Shown: positions 28,373 through 36,506 of the stretch, piece by piece | Layout: each line of letters starts with the position of its first letter | Position numbering within the stretch: position 1 is the stretch's first letter | NCBI GenBank assembly: GCA_024400545.1 | Contig: JAKSMO010000023.1 | Span: 1-36,810 of the forward strand | DNA: 36,810 nucleotides | Source of the DNA: Bacteroidales bacterium | GTDB taxonomy: Bacteria > Bacteroidota > Bacteroidia > Bacteroidales > P3 | Reading direction: 5' to 3' | Made by a program: the position numbers and the translations under genes | Notes under the pieces: generated by a model | Told to the model about the DNA's origin: nothing | The model's database searches: none | The model's input: only the letters and a program-made list of their open reading frames with translations

Positions 28373-30622
28373 ATGATGAAACATATTTTTCGCATATTTA
28401 GTATGGTTGTCTGCCTAGGGTCTTCCTTGGCCGCTATGGCACAGACCCCAGTGGTCGATACCACATCTTATGGCAGAAGGCCCGATTCCCTTTCCGACCA
28501 GATCTTTTATGTCCAAATGGTGGCTCGTAACTATGGCGATAGTATCGTGCTCCGTTGGGCTCCTGAAGACGCTGGTGTGTGGCGTCTGGGCACTTACGAG
28601 GGCTACATTATTGAGCGTTTGGGTGGCACCAAGCTGTATGAGGATAACGCCGCTATCCTCACCCTCAACGGGGGCAAACCCATCAAACCTCTTACCCTCG
28701 AACAAATTCAGGTCCGTTACTCATCCGACGACTTGCATGCCGGTGCGTTGGCCCAGATGCTTTATGGCCCATCGATGGTAGATACCATGGGTAGCACCAC
28801 CACCGAGGGTTTCTTGGGCAACATCTTCCACCAGTATCAGGAGCAAGGCCAGCGCCAGCTGATGGTTTATATCCTTAGCGATATGCGCGCCGATCTTGCA
28901 CAGGCTGGAGGTCTCCGTTTTGTGGACCGCGATATCGAGCGTGGTCAGCGTTACGAATACTCCATCCATCCTATTGTTGACACCTCATTCATCAATGTGG
29001 CCGGCTCTTCGCTCCTAGTGTCGGGCAAAGCCTTTAAGCGCACCGCCGATTTTGAAGTGCCCACCATCAATATCGAGCAGATTGATGCCAGCCGCGCCGT
29101 CCTCTATTGGGGACGCAACAGCCTTACGGGCTATTTTATTGAGTGCAGTATCGACGGTGGTGCATGGACCAAGGTCAACGAAACCCCGATCTTTGCCACC
29201 AACCCCGACGAGGAAACCCGCCAGGTGTATGGCGAAGAACTTTCCAAACTTATGAAAGATAATGTGGTGTATATCGATTCGCTGAAATTGGGCCACACCT
29301 ATCGTTTCCGTGTGAAAGGTTACGACGCCTTTGCCGACTATTCCGACTTCAACACCATGGAGCATGCCTTCAAAATGATTGACATTGTGCCTCCTTCATC
29401 GCCCATTATTCTCGCTACCACTCCTTCTGCCGACAATTCCACCTGTACTCTCCAGTGGGTCAAAGATACGCTTGAGGGCGATTTCCGTGGCTATGTTGTC
29501 ACCTTCTCGTTCTCCTCCCAGGGCCCTTGGCACAACGTGAGCAACCTGCTCGACCCCAAGACCACTTCCTATACCGACTATAATGCCGGTGAGCGTGGTC
29601 CGGGCTATTATCGCATCTTTGCTTCCGACACTGCTGGCAATGCTTCGTTCAGTCTGGCTGCCGGCAACAATATTGCCGACCTTGTGGCACCCCATGCTCC
29701 CACCAATCTGCGTGGTCAGAGCGACTTTATCTTCGACACCATTCCCACTCCTGCTGGCGACTCGCTGGCTATTTCCACCAATGGCCAGATCTATCTTGAG
29801 TGGGATCCCGTTAACGACTTCGACCTTTTGGGTTACCGTGTATTCTACGCCAATCAGCGCGACCACGACTATATCGAGGCATCCCATAAGCCTACCACCA
29901 ACCTCTTCTTCTTCGACACTGTCAACATCAAAACCATCACTCCCTACATCTATTATTATGTTATCGCCGTTGACCAGCGTTACAACTACTCCATCCCTTC
30001 GGACACTATTGCCATCCGCACCCCCGACATTGTGCCTCCCGGCGTGTGTGTGCTCCTCGACATGCACCAAACCGACGACAGCGTTTATATCACTTGGACA
30101 AAGAGCACGTCCGAAGATGTGCAGCAGTATATAGTCTATCGTCGTCAAAAGGGTTCTAACCGCTGGGTGCACAACAAAACTATCCCTGCCGCCCAGCTTG
30201 AGGGTAAGACGGAGATTAACTTTGTTGACTGTCCGCCGGCCAACAACCGCGCATATCAGTATTGCATTGAGGCTTTGGATAGCGCCATGCTCTCAAGCGG
30301 ACGTTTTGGTTATGTGAATGTCTATTCCAAAGGTCCTCGCACTGCCGAGGTTAAGATGAACCTCAATGCCAAGCGCGACAAGAAGACCAACCGTGTAAAC
30401 CTGAATTGGAAGTATAACTATCGTGGCGAGTTGGCTCATTATGGCGTCATCTACCGTGCCATCGATGGCGGTGCCTATACGGCCATTGCCTCCTTTAATG
30501 AAGGTACCTTCGAGTATGTCGATACCCAGGCTCCTGCCGGTTCAACACTCAAGTATTACATCGTCCTCAAACTTGGCAACGGCTGCACATCCAACCCATC
30601 CAACACAGTCAGTGTCAAATAG
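28373..30622 (+). CDS. Secreted multi-FN3 protein (749 aa)
   Basis: MMKHIFRIFSMVVCLGSSLA followed by AMAQ is a signal peptide with cleavage near residue 24. The mature protein is largely made of fibronectin type III-like modules, at about 220-340, 340-440, 440-570, 570-660 and 660-749, each with the W in strand B (AVLYWGR, CTLQWVKD, IYLEWDP, VYITWTKS, VNLNWKYN) and the YxxYR-like strand F. The N-terminal part (50-215) also resembles a looser FN3 unit. It has no T9SS tail, lipobox or catalytic motif. It follows the giant gene by 28 bp and is closed by a strong terminator, making it the last gene of the operon. A binding or adaptor role for the giant protein is inferred from position only. Confidence 0.8.
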   Translation: MMKHIFRIFSMVVCLGSSLAAMAQTPVVDTTSYGRRPDSLSDQIFYVQMVARNYGDSIVLRWAPEDAGVWRLGTYEGYIIERLGGTKLYEDNAAILTLNGGKPIKPLTLEQIQVRYSSDDLHAGALAQMLYGPSMVDTMGSTTTEGFLGNIFHQYQEQGQRQLMVYILSDMRADLAQAGGLRFVDRDIERGQRYEYSIHPIVDTSFINVAGSSLLVSGKAFKRTADFEVPTINIEQIDASRAVLYWGRNSLTGYFIECSIDGGAWTKVNETPIFATNPDEETRQVYGEELSKLMKDNVVYIDSLKLGHTYRFRVKGYDAFADYSDFNTMEHAFKMIDIVPPSSPIILATTPSADNSTCTLQWVKDTLEGDFRGYVVTFSFSSQGPWHNVSNLLDPKTTSYTDYNAGERGPGYYRIFASDTAGNASFSLAAGNNIADLVAPHAPTNLRGQSDFIFDTIPTPAGDSLAISTNGQIYLEWDPVNDFDLLGYRVFYANQRDHDYIEASHKPTTNLFFFDTVNIKTITPYIYYYVIAVDQRYNYSIPSDTIAIRTPDIVPPGVCVLLDMHQTDDSVYITWTKSTSEDVQQYIVYRRQKGSNRWVHNKTIPAAQLEGKTEINFVDCPPANNRAYQYCIEALDSAMLSSGRFGYVNVYSKGPRTAEVKMNLNAKRDKKTNRVNLNWKYNYRGELAHYGVIYRAIDGGAYTAIASFNEGTFEYVDTQAPAGSTLKYYIVLKLGNGCTSNPSNTVSVK

Positions 30623-30648
30623 TGCTGCCTTGTATTACACAACAATAA

Positions 30649-30678
30649 AAAAGGGCCGACCACATGGTCGGCCCTTTT
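30649..30678. terminator. Bidirectional intrinsic terminator
   Basis: A 14-bp perfect stem AAAAGGGCCGACCA/TGGTCGGCCCTTTT with a two-base centre lies between the convergent ends of the FN3 gene (30622) and the DUF389 gene (30695). A-run and T-run on either side allow termination on both strands. Confidence 0.88.
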
Positions 30679-30694
30679 CTGTTTGCCATAGTTC

Positions 30695-32050
30695 TTACTC
30701 TACAATTCTTACATCGTCGGTGTGGGTGCGTACTTTGAGCCACTGGGTCAACCTGATTCGGTCGGCCTGTGGTAGTGTTGGGGTTGACGATAGCTGCACC
30801 ATCAGCACCTCGCTTGACTGCTGAGTGCTGTCGGGCTGGGTGGCTGTGCCACGGGCAAGGGTTACGCCATTCACACTGGGATACTGGGCTTTGATTTCCG
30901 AGGCTAACTGCTGGTAGGGTAGTTCGGCCTGCGACATACGCTCGATTTGCTGCTTGAGGTGTGCAATCGTGCTGTCTTTAGTGGCAATGGTGGCCGATTG
31001 CCGAGCCAGTAGGTCCTGCGTCAGCTTGCCGCCGCGCATAGAGCCGCCCAGAATATCGGTGTTAAACATCAGCTGTCCGCGTCCCAGTCCTTGTTCGGTA
31101 GCCAGCTGGTAGAGGGTTTCCTTGTTGCTGGAGTCAAGCTCGTCGGCGGCAATAAACAGCTCCACAGTCGAATTGCGGCCATCGTGGGTGGTGCGGTAGT
31201 CATAAACATAGTTGTTGCCCAATACTTTGGTGGTCTTTATGAAAGACTCCACATTGCGCTCAAAATTGTTTTGGCGCACTACTGCCACAGCCGATGCGAT
31301 GCTGGGTATTATCAGCACGATGATGGCAAAAGCCATGATGCGTTTGTTGCGACGTTCGCGGCTGGAATCCAACACAGACACCTTCTTAAATCCCATATAT
31401 TTGACACCCACAAAGGTGGCAAGGGCAATAAAAACGCTATTGATGAAGAATAGGTAGAGCGCTCCCAACGCATAATGGATGTTGAGGGTGGCCACGCCAA
31501 AGCCTATGGTGCACAGCGGCGGCATCAGTGCTGTGGCTATGGCAACACCCGAGATGACGGTGCCTTTCTCCTTGCGGCAAGTTTCCAATATGCCGGCCAA
31601 GCCGCCAAAGAGGGCTATCATCACATCATAAATGGTGGGATTGGTGCGGGCCAGCAGTTCGGTAGGATTTTCCAGTTTGAGCGGTGAGAGCAGAAAATAG
31701 AGCGTTGAAGCCACAATACTTATGGCAACCATCACGCCCAGATTTTTCAACGCGTCACGTAGCAGGCGGGTGTCGTTGATTCCGATGGCCATACCGGTGC
31801 CGATGATGGGCCCCATGAGTGGCGAAATAAGCATGGCGCCAATAATCACGGGGATGGAGTTCACGTTCAAGCCCACCGACGCAATCACAATGGCAAAGGC
31901 CAAAATATACACATTGGGTCCTTGGAAATGAATATTGCGCCGTATGCTGTCCTCGGCAATAGCTAGATCAACATGCTCGTGCAGCGCAATGCGGCTGCGC
32001 ATGCGTGAAAAAAGTGAAGAGAGGTTCATTTTCGTATTATTGTTTTTCAT
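30695..32050 (-). CDS. DUF389 family integral membrane protein
   Basis: A 451-residue protein. The first 230 residues hold about six hydrophobic segments with the DUF389 hallmarks IGAMLISPLMGPIIGTGMAI at about 69-88 and GVAIATALMPPLCTIG at about 170-185. A further transmembrane segment near 240-260 is followed by a soluble C-terminal region to 451, including a coiled-coil-like stretch around 365-390 (KDSTIAHLKQQIERM). Family knowledge: conserved inner-membrane proteins of uncertain function. The ATG at 32048-32050 is used here; an internal ATG at residue 8 is also possible. It is transcribed away from the TonB-dependent receptor. Confidence 0.9.
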   Translation of the reverse strand: MKNNNTKMNLSSLFSRMRSRIALHEHVDLAIAEDSIRRNIHFQGPNVYILAFAIVIASVGLNVNSIPVIIGAMLISPLMGPIIGTGMAIGINDTRLLRDALKNLGVMVAISIVASTLYFLLSPLKLENPTELLARTNPTIYDVMIALFGGLAGILETCRKEKGTVISGVAIATALMPPLCTIGFGVATLNIHYALGALYLFFINSVFIALATFVGVKYMGFKKVSVLDSSRERRNKRIMAFAIIVLIIPSIASAVAVVRQNNFERNVESFIKTTKVLGNNYVYDYRTTHDGRNSTVELFIAADELDSSNKETLYQLATEQGLGRGQLMFNTDILGGSMRGGKLTQDLLARQSATIATKDSTIAHLKQQIERMSQAELPYQQLASEIKAQYPSVNGVTLARGTATQPDSTQQSSEVLMVQLSSTPTLPQADRIRLTQWLKVRTHTDDVRIVE

Positions 32051-32201
32051 ACTGTAAGTTATAACGGAAATATTTTCTGCTTATTGTGTCACTCCGTTTT
32101 TATAGGTAAATACAGCGTCTTAGGCGTGAAGATGTAGGGGTGATTGGGCCGTGCCGCTTGTTCTGATGGGTGAAAAAACACGATATTCAAAATAAAGTTT
32201 G

Positions 32202-32209
32202 TATCTTTG
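32202..32209 (+). promoter_or_regulatory. Candidate -7 box for the TonB-dependent receptor
   Basis: TATCTTTG matches TAnnTTTG, and the surrounding AAGTTTGTATCTTTGCAAA is typical of Bacteroidales promoters. It sits within a GTTTG...CAAAC inverted repeat. The leader to the ATG at 32375 would be about 160 nt. Confidence 0.6.
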
Positions 32210-32310
32210 CAAACGAAAAAATAATGCGCAACATGAATAATAATCTCATAAATATCGATGATAAATAACGCGTAATCCGATAAATGGTGTACAGGATCAT
32301 TTGCCGGTAA

Positions 32311-32337
32311 AGGGTTGCGCCGTTGTTGCGCATCCCT
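32311..32337 (+). other. Hairpin in the receptor leader
   Basis: AGGGTTGCGC (32311-32320) pairs with GCGCATCCCT (32328-32337) with one mismatch and a 7-base loop, 38 bp before the start codon. No cobalamin or other riboswitch consensus was recognised in this leader, so it may simply affect mRNA stability or translation. Confidence 0.4.
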
Positions 32338-32374
32338 ACGCCCAACAACCAGAACAACTAATATTTAAACCTAT

Positions 32375-34423
32375 ATGAAACATCAAAACTTTATCCGTCA
32401 GCAGGCATTCCGTTTCCGTCGCTTCTCGCGCTACGGCTATGCTGCTTTCCGTTCGATGCATCGTGTAGTCAATATTGGACGTCTGGCCATACACGTTGCA
32501 GATCACCAGTTGAAGAAATCCGCCGTAGTGCTAGCCCTTGCCGTGCCCGTTGTGGCTGGCAGTGCTTTTGCGCAAGACGATGATGTTCTCGACGAACATC
32601 TGCTCCCCACCATCGACATTACTGCCCCCCTCTTGCCCGAGCAAGGGTCGCCCGATGCGATACAAGTCATTCCGCAATCGCAGCTCCAGGGGTTGGCAGT
32701 GTCTTCGATAGGCGAATTGCTGGAGCAGCTCCCGGGTGTTGATCTGCGTGCGCGTGGTGGCAATGATGTGCAGTCCGACCTCACGCTTCGTGGTAGCACT
32801 TTCGACCAAGTGCTCGTCCTTCTCAATGGTGTCAATCTTGCCGACCCGCAAACCGGCCACCACAATCTCGACATTCCCATCGACCTTTCTCTTGTGGATA
32901 GGGTAGAGGTGCTCCCGCCTTCGGCCCTGCTCCGCTACGGCCTTACTTCGCTCTGTGGTGCGGTGAATATCGTCACCAAGGCTCCGTCTGCCAACCATCC
33001 CAGCCTTTCCTTATCGGCAGGCAGTTTCGGACAGATGCATGTTGTAGGCGCACTGCCATTCGCTGTGGGTTCGTGGCATCTCTTCTCGGCGGCCTCCCAT
33101 CACCGAAGCCAGGGCTATCAGCCCAATACCGATTATCGGTTTTCCAACCTTTGGCTTCAGGCCCAGCGTGCCGACTCGCTGGGGCAGTGGCTCTTGCAAC
33201 TGGGCACTCAGGTCAAGGACTTTGGCAGTCAGGCTTTCTACAGTTCCACCTATCCCCACCAGTTTGAATCTACCCGCACCCTCATGGCTGCCGCCACTCG
33301 ACAGCAAAAGATAAACACGTGGGATTTGGAAGCCACACTCTGCGCGCGACTCCATACCGACCGTTTCGAACTCTTCCGTTCGCAATATGTGGAGCCGCCG
33401 TCGTGGTATGGTGGCCACAATTACCATTTCTCTAATTCTTTAGGATTGCGCGTGCGCTTGTCGAGGCTATGGGTGGCCGGGCGTAGCACCTTGGGTGCCG
33501 AAGTCCGCCACGAGGGCATCCTGTCCAATGTGCTTGGCGATAGTATAGGCAGTCCGTTGCCCGTCATCTTTGACGACGGAGACCATTACTACACCTTAGG
33601 CAAATCTCGTCTCACTTCCAATCTCTTTGCCCACCATAGCGTCTTTCTAGGCCCTGTCTCCATCACGGCGGCGCTGTTGGGTTCGCACAATACCTTGCGC
33701 GGTTTCAACCATGGCTATTCCCTTTCCGTACGAAGCCCCTTGGGGCGTTGGCTCAGGCTGGATTGCTCAGTGGGCCGTTCCATGCGTATGCCCACTTTCA
33801 CCGACTTGTACTACCATTCCGTCAACCAAGTGAGCAATCCCGCCCTTCTGCCCGAAGTGGGCTATACCGCCGAAGCCAATCTGCATTACCATCGTCGGCA
33901 TTTCTTGGCTGAGGGTACAGTCTATGCCCGCCACGGAGTTCATATCATCGATTGGATCCGCCTTCCCGAGTCGGATGTGTGGCATAGCATGAACCATACC
34001 CAGGTTGATGCGTGGGGCTCGTTATTGCGGGCGTCATATAAGGCCGACGGCCTGCTCCGTCGCATCAATGTCAGCTATTCGTATTGCTCGGTGGCGCAAA
34101 CAGCCGATGGATATGTCAGCAGCTATGCGCTCGATTATCTGCGTCATAAGTGTGATGCCAGTGTGGTGCTCTCGCCCGTGGACAACTTGCGGGTGAAAAT
34201 GCTTGCTGACTTCCAGTGGCGCGAAGGACAATACTCCGATGCTGCTGGTTTGCTGCACCACTACAATCCTGTGGCGCTTCTCAATGCCGAGGTGGAGTAT
34301 CAGTTGCGTAGCATCACCTTCTTTGTCGAGGGCGACAACCTCCTCAACCGCACCTATTGCGACTATGGAGGCGTCACCCAGCCCGGCATTTCATGTCTGG
34401 CCGGTATCCGATACAGCCGTTAG
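32375..34423 (+). CDS. TonB-dependent outer-membrane receptor
   Basis: A 682-residue protein. An N-terminal region of 48 residues rich in Arg, Phe and His (FRFRRFSRYGYAAFRSMHR) precedes the hydrophobic core SAVVLALAVPVVAGSAFA, with cleavage near residue 66. Plug domain at about 88-195: SIGELLEQLPGVDLRARGG, LRGSTFDQVLVLLNGVNL and RVEVLPPSALLRYG followed by GAVNIVTKAP. The remainder is beta-barrel, ending in VTQPGISCLAGIRYSR. This fits Cir/BtuB-type receptors by length and plug motifs; the ligand (siderophore, cobalamin, haem or other) cannot be told from sequence. No partner periplasmic or ABC genes are next to it in the window. Confidence 0.92.
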   Translation: MKHQNFIRQQAFRFRRFSRYGYAAFRSMHRVVNIGRLAIHVADHQLKKSAVVLALAVPVVAGSAFAQDDDVLDEHLLPTIDITAPLLPEQGSPDAIQVIPQSQLQGLAVSSIGELLEQLPGVDLRARGGNDVQSDLTLRGSTFDQVLVLLNGVNLADPQTGHHNLDIPIDLSLVDRVEVLPPSALLRYGLTSLCGAVNIVTKAPSANHPSLSLSAGSFGQMHVVGALPFAVGSWHLFSAASHHRSQGYQPNTDYRFSNLWLQAQRADSLGQWLLQLGTQVKDFGSQAFYSSTYPHQFESTRTLMAAATRQQKINTWDLEATLCARLHTDRFELFRSQYVEPPSWYGGHNYHFSNSLGLRVRLSRLWVAGRSTLGAEVRHEGILSNVLGDSIGSPLPVIFDDGDHYYTLGKSRLTSNLFAHHSVFLGPVSITAALLGSHNTLRGFNHGYSLSVRSPLGRWLRLDCSVGRSMRMPTFTDLYYHSVNQVSNPALLPEVGYTAEANLHYHRRHFLAEGTVYARHGVHIIDWIRLPESDVWHSMNHTQVDAWGSLLRASYKADGLLRRINVSYSYCSVAQTADGYVSSYALDYLRHKCDASVVLSPVDNLRVKMLADFQWREGQYSDAAGLLHHYNPVALLNAEVEYQLRSITFFVEGDNLLNRTYCDYGGVTQPGISCLAGIRYSR

Positions 34424-34457
34424 TCCTCCAAACCCATTTCTGGTCGTAAATAAAACA

Positions 34458-34489
34458 GTTGGGGCAGTAGTCAAAACTACCGCCCCAAC
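34458..34489. terminator. Stem-loop between convergent genes
   Basis: GTTGGGGC pairs with GCCCCAAC, continued by GTAGT/ACTAC after one A-C mismatch, with loop CAAA. It is followed on the minus strand by TGTTTTATTT, so it terminates the small minus-strand gene well and probably also the receptor gene ending at 34423. Confidence 0.7.
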
Positions 34490-34526
34490 CCCGTTTATCC
34501 CACCAACCCCTAAGATAAAGCAATAA

Positions 34527-34661
34527 TTATCCAAAACCACTTTGAGTTGAACAATCAGTAATTGTGAGAAAGTTGCCATTATCAGAGGTGAAACAATAAC
34601 GCCTTTTCTTTTCTTCTTCATACCAAAACTTGATTTCACATAATCGCATATCTTTATTCAT
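34527..34661 (-). CDS. Small hypothetical protein (44 aa), coupled to the helicase-like gene
   Basis: MNKDMRLCEIKFWYEEEKKR opens a 44-residue protein ending CSTQSGFG. Its ATG (34659-34661) overlaps the TGA (34658-34660) of the upstream gene as ATGA, a classic translational-coupling arrangement. No signal peptide or known domain. Composition (Phe, Tyr, Cys with many charges) looks like a real compact protein, perhaps from a phage or mobile element. Confidence 0.5.
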   Translation of the reverse strand: MNKDMRLCEIKFWYEEEKKRRYCFTSDNGNFLTITDCSTQSGFG

Positions 34662-36352
34662 AGCCCGAGTGTTCTTGTTTCGTTATTGGCGGCAAACTGA
34701 ATGTAGAAGAGGCGTTCATCCCAATCTTTTTGCCCCGTGCTTTCAATGGAGGTTTCTTCATCCTCCCCATCACGGAACCTCACATCGTCGCCGTCAGAAC
34801 CATCTTCCTCCTCGGACTCTATGTCGGTCACGCTTGCGGCCTCAACCTCTGCGTCCATATCGGCATACTTGGCTTCCTTCTCTTCGAGTTCCTTCTTCAT
34901 CTGTTCTGTGTACTCGACCATGTGCTTTGCATTGTCCTCGCTGCGCACCAAGAAGTCGCCGTTCTCCTTGCTCCATCACTCGAAGCAGGCCTTTGTGTCA
35001 GCCTTCAATGCTGCCATCCCGTCCATGGACAACTTGCGGCCGAACTTCATCACGAACATATCAATCACCTTTCCATTCTTAGTGGTGTACTCTTGGGGCG
35101 TGAGGGGGTAGCCATCGCCGTTCAATTTCTCATTTTCACCCACAGCATCAGTCATATTTTCGTCCTCGCCCGCTTTCTTATCCGAAACTTTTTTGCCCTT
35201 ATTTTCAGTTACTTCCGAACTTTTGTCAACTTTTTCTTTGCCAGTTTCCAAAATCTTCGTACCATTGCCGTCGAAAGTAGAGGGCTTTGTACTGGTCTTT
35301 GTCTGAGTGCCGCCTAGTTCGGCATTGAGCGAACCCTCACCAGTTTCGGCGTTCTGGTTAGTCTGAGTATGACGACTATACACCATATTATTACCGCTAG
35401 CATACTTCTTATTGAATATACCAGCGGTATTTATATTCCAATAAGAGCCATCTCTCGAAAGTTCTACAACAAGGGTGTTATACTCGCATTGCCTGATGGG
35501 AGTATTCACAAATCTTGTCAAGAACTGGATATAATACCAGAGCTTGTGGTCTTTGTTTGAGAGCGGGCAGCCGAAGTATTCCCGAACCTTCTTTGTCTCA
35601 TCCGCCACTATATTCCAGTTCCCGAGTAGTATGATGGAGGAGAAATCCCGGTATGAGTTGGTGGATTTGGTGTCGTCGTCTCCGAAATAGGTGATTTTGT
35701 AACGGTCATGGCCTATACCTTTCTTCTGCAGCTCCGAATCGACCTTCTCTACAAACTCGCGGCAGCCGGGGGCGTTTCAGGAATCCCCGCTGTTCATCCA
35801 AGTCACGACCAGGACAGGGCCCGACTCAGACTGGATCATATTCGACACCTCGTATATTACATCAGTGAAATTACTACCCATATACCTGTCGCTCCTCCTT
35901 ACCTTGCTGGGGAACTCTACAAAATCGACCTTGGCGTTATACTTGTTTTGTAGGTCAAGCAGCTGGAAGTGCTTGGAGTCTCTTAGAAGGACGTCTCCGG
36001 ATTCTTCGTATATCAAGACATGGGTGTTCATCGAAGGCTGGGACAGGTGATGCGGCTTAAAAGATATCTCACAGGCTTCTTTCGAGTCGGACATCCACGA
36101 ACCGTAATAGCTGGGAAGCAGTTGCAGCGTAGTCTCTCGTTTTAGGCGGGTGAGGGTGTTGTTCGCCTTATAGAAGTCCAGGTGTGTCCCACTTAGAAAT
36201 TGTTCGTAGAAGGATCGTACTTTCGAGGGTGACTTCAATACAAAACCGCCGCTTCCAGAATGGTCAGAGAATAGGCCGAGAAGTGTTTTCGGGAAATGGA
36301 GAAGCACCACATCCAACCTAACCAAACCTTTCCCCAGCATTCTCAAATACAC
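34658..36352 (-). pseudogene. Helicase-like gene with two in-frame TGA codons
   Basis: One continuous frame of 565 codons from a GTG at 36350-36352 (ATG possible at 36338-36340), broken by TGA at 35777-35779 (codon 192) and TGA at 34976-34978 (codon 459). Helicase-like C-terminal features cross the first break: VLVVTWMNSGDS before it, then ITYFGDDDTKSTNSYRDFSS and IILLGNWNI at about 220-248, and a motif VI-like Q276...R280...R287 in QFLTRFVNTPIRQ. A low-complexity linker covers about 310-410 and a Glu-rich coiled coil and acidic tail follow the second break. The Walker A half expected of a helicase is missing, and the frame is open only to about 36394, so the 5' part is lost. The sequence is more AT-rich in feel than its neighbours and phage- or virus-like. 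It is either a pseudogene or a recoded gene. Confidence 0.55.
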
Positions 36353-36360
36353 TTTTATCC

Positions 36361-36399
36361 TGTAAAGAAAACTTACACATGCTGTAAAGAATCTTTACA
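36361..36399. promoter_or_regulatory. Tandem 17-bp palindromes, operator-like
   Basis: TGTAAAGAAAACTTACA (36361-36377) and TGTAAAGAATCTTTACA (36383-36399) are two related imperfect/perfect inverted repeats, 22 bp centre to centre, i.e. on the same face of the helix. They lie between the divergent helicase-like remnant and the TolC-family gene, suggesting a dimeric repressor or activator site. They partly overlap the open frame running into the remnant, so coincidence is not excluded. Confidence 0.5.
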
Positions 36400-36446
36400 T
36401 GTATTATTATCGATAAATCATGTATTCGGATGATATACAGTAGTTA

Positions 36447-36468
36447 CAAGATTTTGGCATGAATCTTG
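36447..36468. promoter_or_regulatory. Inverted repeat upstream of the TolC-family gene
   Basis: CAAGATT (36447-36453) and AATCTTG (36462-36468) form a 7-bp inverted repeat with an 8-base spacer, 38 bp before the ATG. It could be a regulator site for the efflux operon; no matching regulator is in the window. Confidence 0.35.
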
Positions 36469-36506
36469 ACGTGTTTATTAAAAACGATAAAATATATCAT
36501 AATTAT

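Noticed and set aside
32210-32374. Cobalamin or other riboswitch in the TonB receptor leader
   Set aside because: No recognisable consensus core was found; only a simple hairpin is present.
34658-36352. Genome-wide use of TGA as tryptophan
   Set aside because: All other genes in the window keep intact frames under the standard bacterial code, and the final TGA of this gene overlaps a new start codon. Only this locus leaves the question open.
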